NCBI GenBank assembly: GCA_012845835.1 | Contig: JABAKD010000016.1 | Location: 13,691,020 to 13,755,019, forward strand | Source: Undaria pinnatifida | Taxonomy: Eukaryota > Sar > Phaeophyceae > Laminariales > Alariaceae | DNA: 64,000 nucleotides | Direction of reading: 5' to 3' | In this document: positions 63,228-64,000 of the stretch, in pieces | Numbering within the stretch: position 1 is the first letter of the stretch | Layout: each line of letters starts with the position of its first letter | Program-made: the position numbers and the translations under genes | Notes under the pieces: generated by a model | Seen by the model: the letters and a program-made list of their open reading frames with translations, nothing else | Told to the model about the DNA's origin: nothing | The model's database searches: none

Positions 63228-64000
63228 TGAGAAGCGCGATTCGACCCCGCGAAAGGCCCTGGTGTTAACTATGTAATACCAGGTATGTACGACATTAAGG
63301 CTAAAGTATGGACTTGTTTGGGATAGTCGGTGTTTACTTGCCGAGTTACTTGCGCAGTGGCTATATATATATTTTTTGTCTTTCGAGAGCTTTTTCTCCC
63401 GTCTTCAACTTGCACAACCCCGCGATTTAAACCAACGTCATTCCGAAGGGGAAGCTTGCATTATGATCAAGAGAATAGAACACACTCCAGTTGTGTAATT
63501 CACTGCACGCGTAATGCTAGAAGGCGATGGTTGGGGCGGCGGGGAAGGGGGGGGTGGGGGAGGGTCTAAATGAAGCTTGACTACGATACCATATACATGA
63601 AATGGAGTTACTGCTGCATGGGTGGCTCGAAATGTAAAAGCTCATGTCACCTGTCGGATACGTATTGTTTGCAACTCTGGCGGATATTGATTTTTGGTGG
63701 GGCAGGTGGCGAGGGGGTTGGGGACGTGGCGGGGTGGAGTTGGAGGGGTTGTTAGGGCGGGGGGGGGGGGGGGCGAAGGTGGAGACGATCTTCAATTACT
63801 CATGCCAGGGTACATACAGAAAAACCAGCAATCAATGTAGGATTCGGTACGAAGTTTGTGGAGGCGGTATTGAATTCGGGAAACGGGGGCCAGAGGGCCC
63901 CGGCGAGCGAGAGTGAACACGAGGGTCAGAGAGAAGAGGCGGCGGGTCGTTCTCAGCTAGCAACGACGCATTGGAAGCAGGTGCACATCGCCTAGTACTT
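63228..64000. other. Right edge, no supported gene
   Basis: A G-rich stretch (63535-63775) gives open frames on both strands. A possible coding beginning or end cannot be judged at the edge. I see no domain. Confidence 0.4.

Overview
This window is eukaryotic nuclear DNA. Coding sequence is confined to short exons with GT..AG borders and consistent phases, separated by introns of about 0.4 to 3.2 kb, and most of the rest is repeats. Two conserved genes are recognisable (an inositol monophosphatase and the 18S rRNA methyltransferase BUD23). Mid-range GC, long repeat-filled introns, Ala/Gly/Ser-rich nuclear-type proteins and a decayed RLE-type retrotransposon suggest a stramenopile, most plausibly a brown alga. 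That assignment is inference; nothing here proves it.

Layout. (1) 2.4-8.85 kb, + strand: an inositol-phosphate phosphatase (IMPase family) in at least seven exons, with its start codon in an unlocated upstream exon. (2) 8.85-16.4 kb: gene-free, with tandem and dispersed repeats. (3) 24.85-16.4 kb, - strand: a three-exon gene for a 1251-residue low-complexity protein of unknown function. Its conserved parts form two copies of an alpha-beta module pair, and both introns cut the alpha module at the same residue in the same phase. (4) 25.18-32.46 kb, + strand: BUD23 in six exons (279 aa), transcribed divergently from the previous gene across about 340 bp. (5) 32.5-37.7 kb: gene-poor, with a GC-rich unidentified stretch. 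(6) About 38.0-45.6 kb, + strand: a decayed non-LTR retroelement (RING-like motif, reverse transcriptase, damaged zinc knuckle, restriction-like endonuclease remnant), its RT split by a 1153-bp terminal-inverted-repeat element flanked by a 5-bp target duplication. (7) 45.6-64 kb: repeat-dominated, with one plausible orphan coding exon at 51.3-52.1 kb, tRNA-derived SINE copies, two PIF/Harbinger-like MITEs and degenerate interstitial telomere-type repeats.

The most interesting signal is a recurring pattern inside the introns of all three genes. Degraded copies of exon borders (acceptor plus the head of the exon, or exon tail plus donor) lie on the intron side of the authentic exon. They are seen for BUD23 exons 1, 4, 5 and 6, IMPase exons 5 and 7, and the last exon of the modular gene. 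This fits introns lengthening by tandem duplication across exon-intron junctions. At BUD23 exon 1 the copy is still open, in frame and has a donor, so it may act as an alternative first exon.
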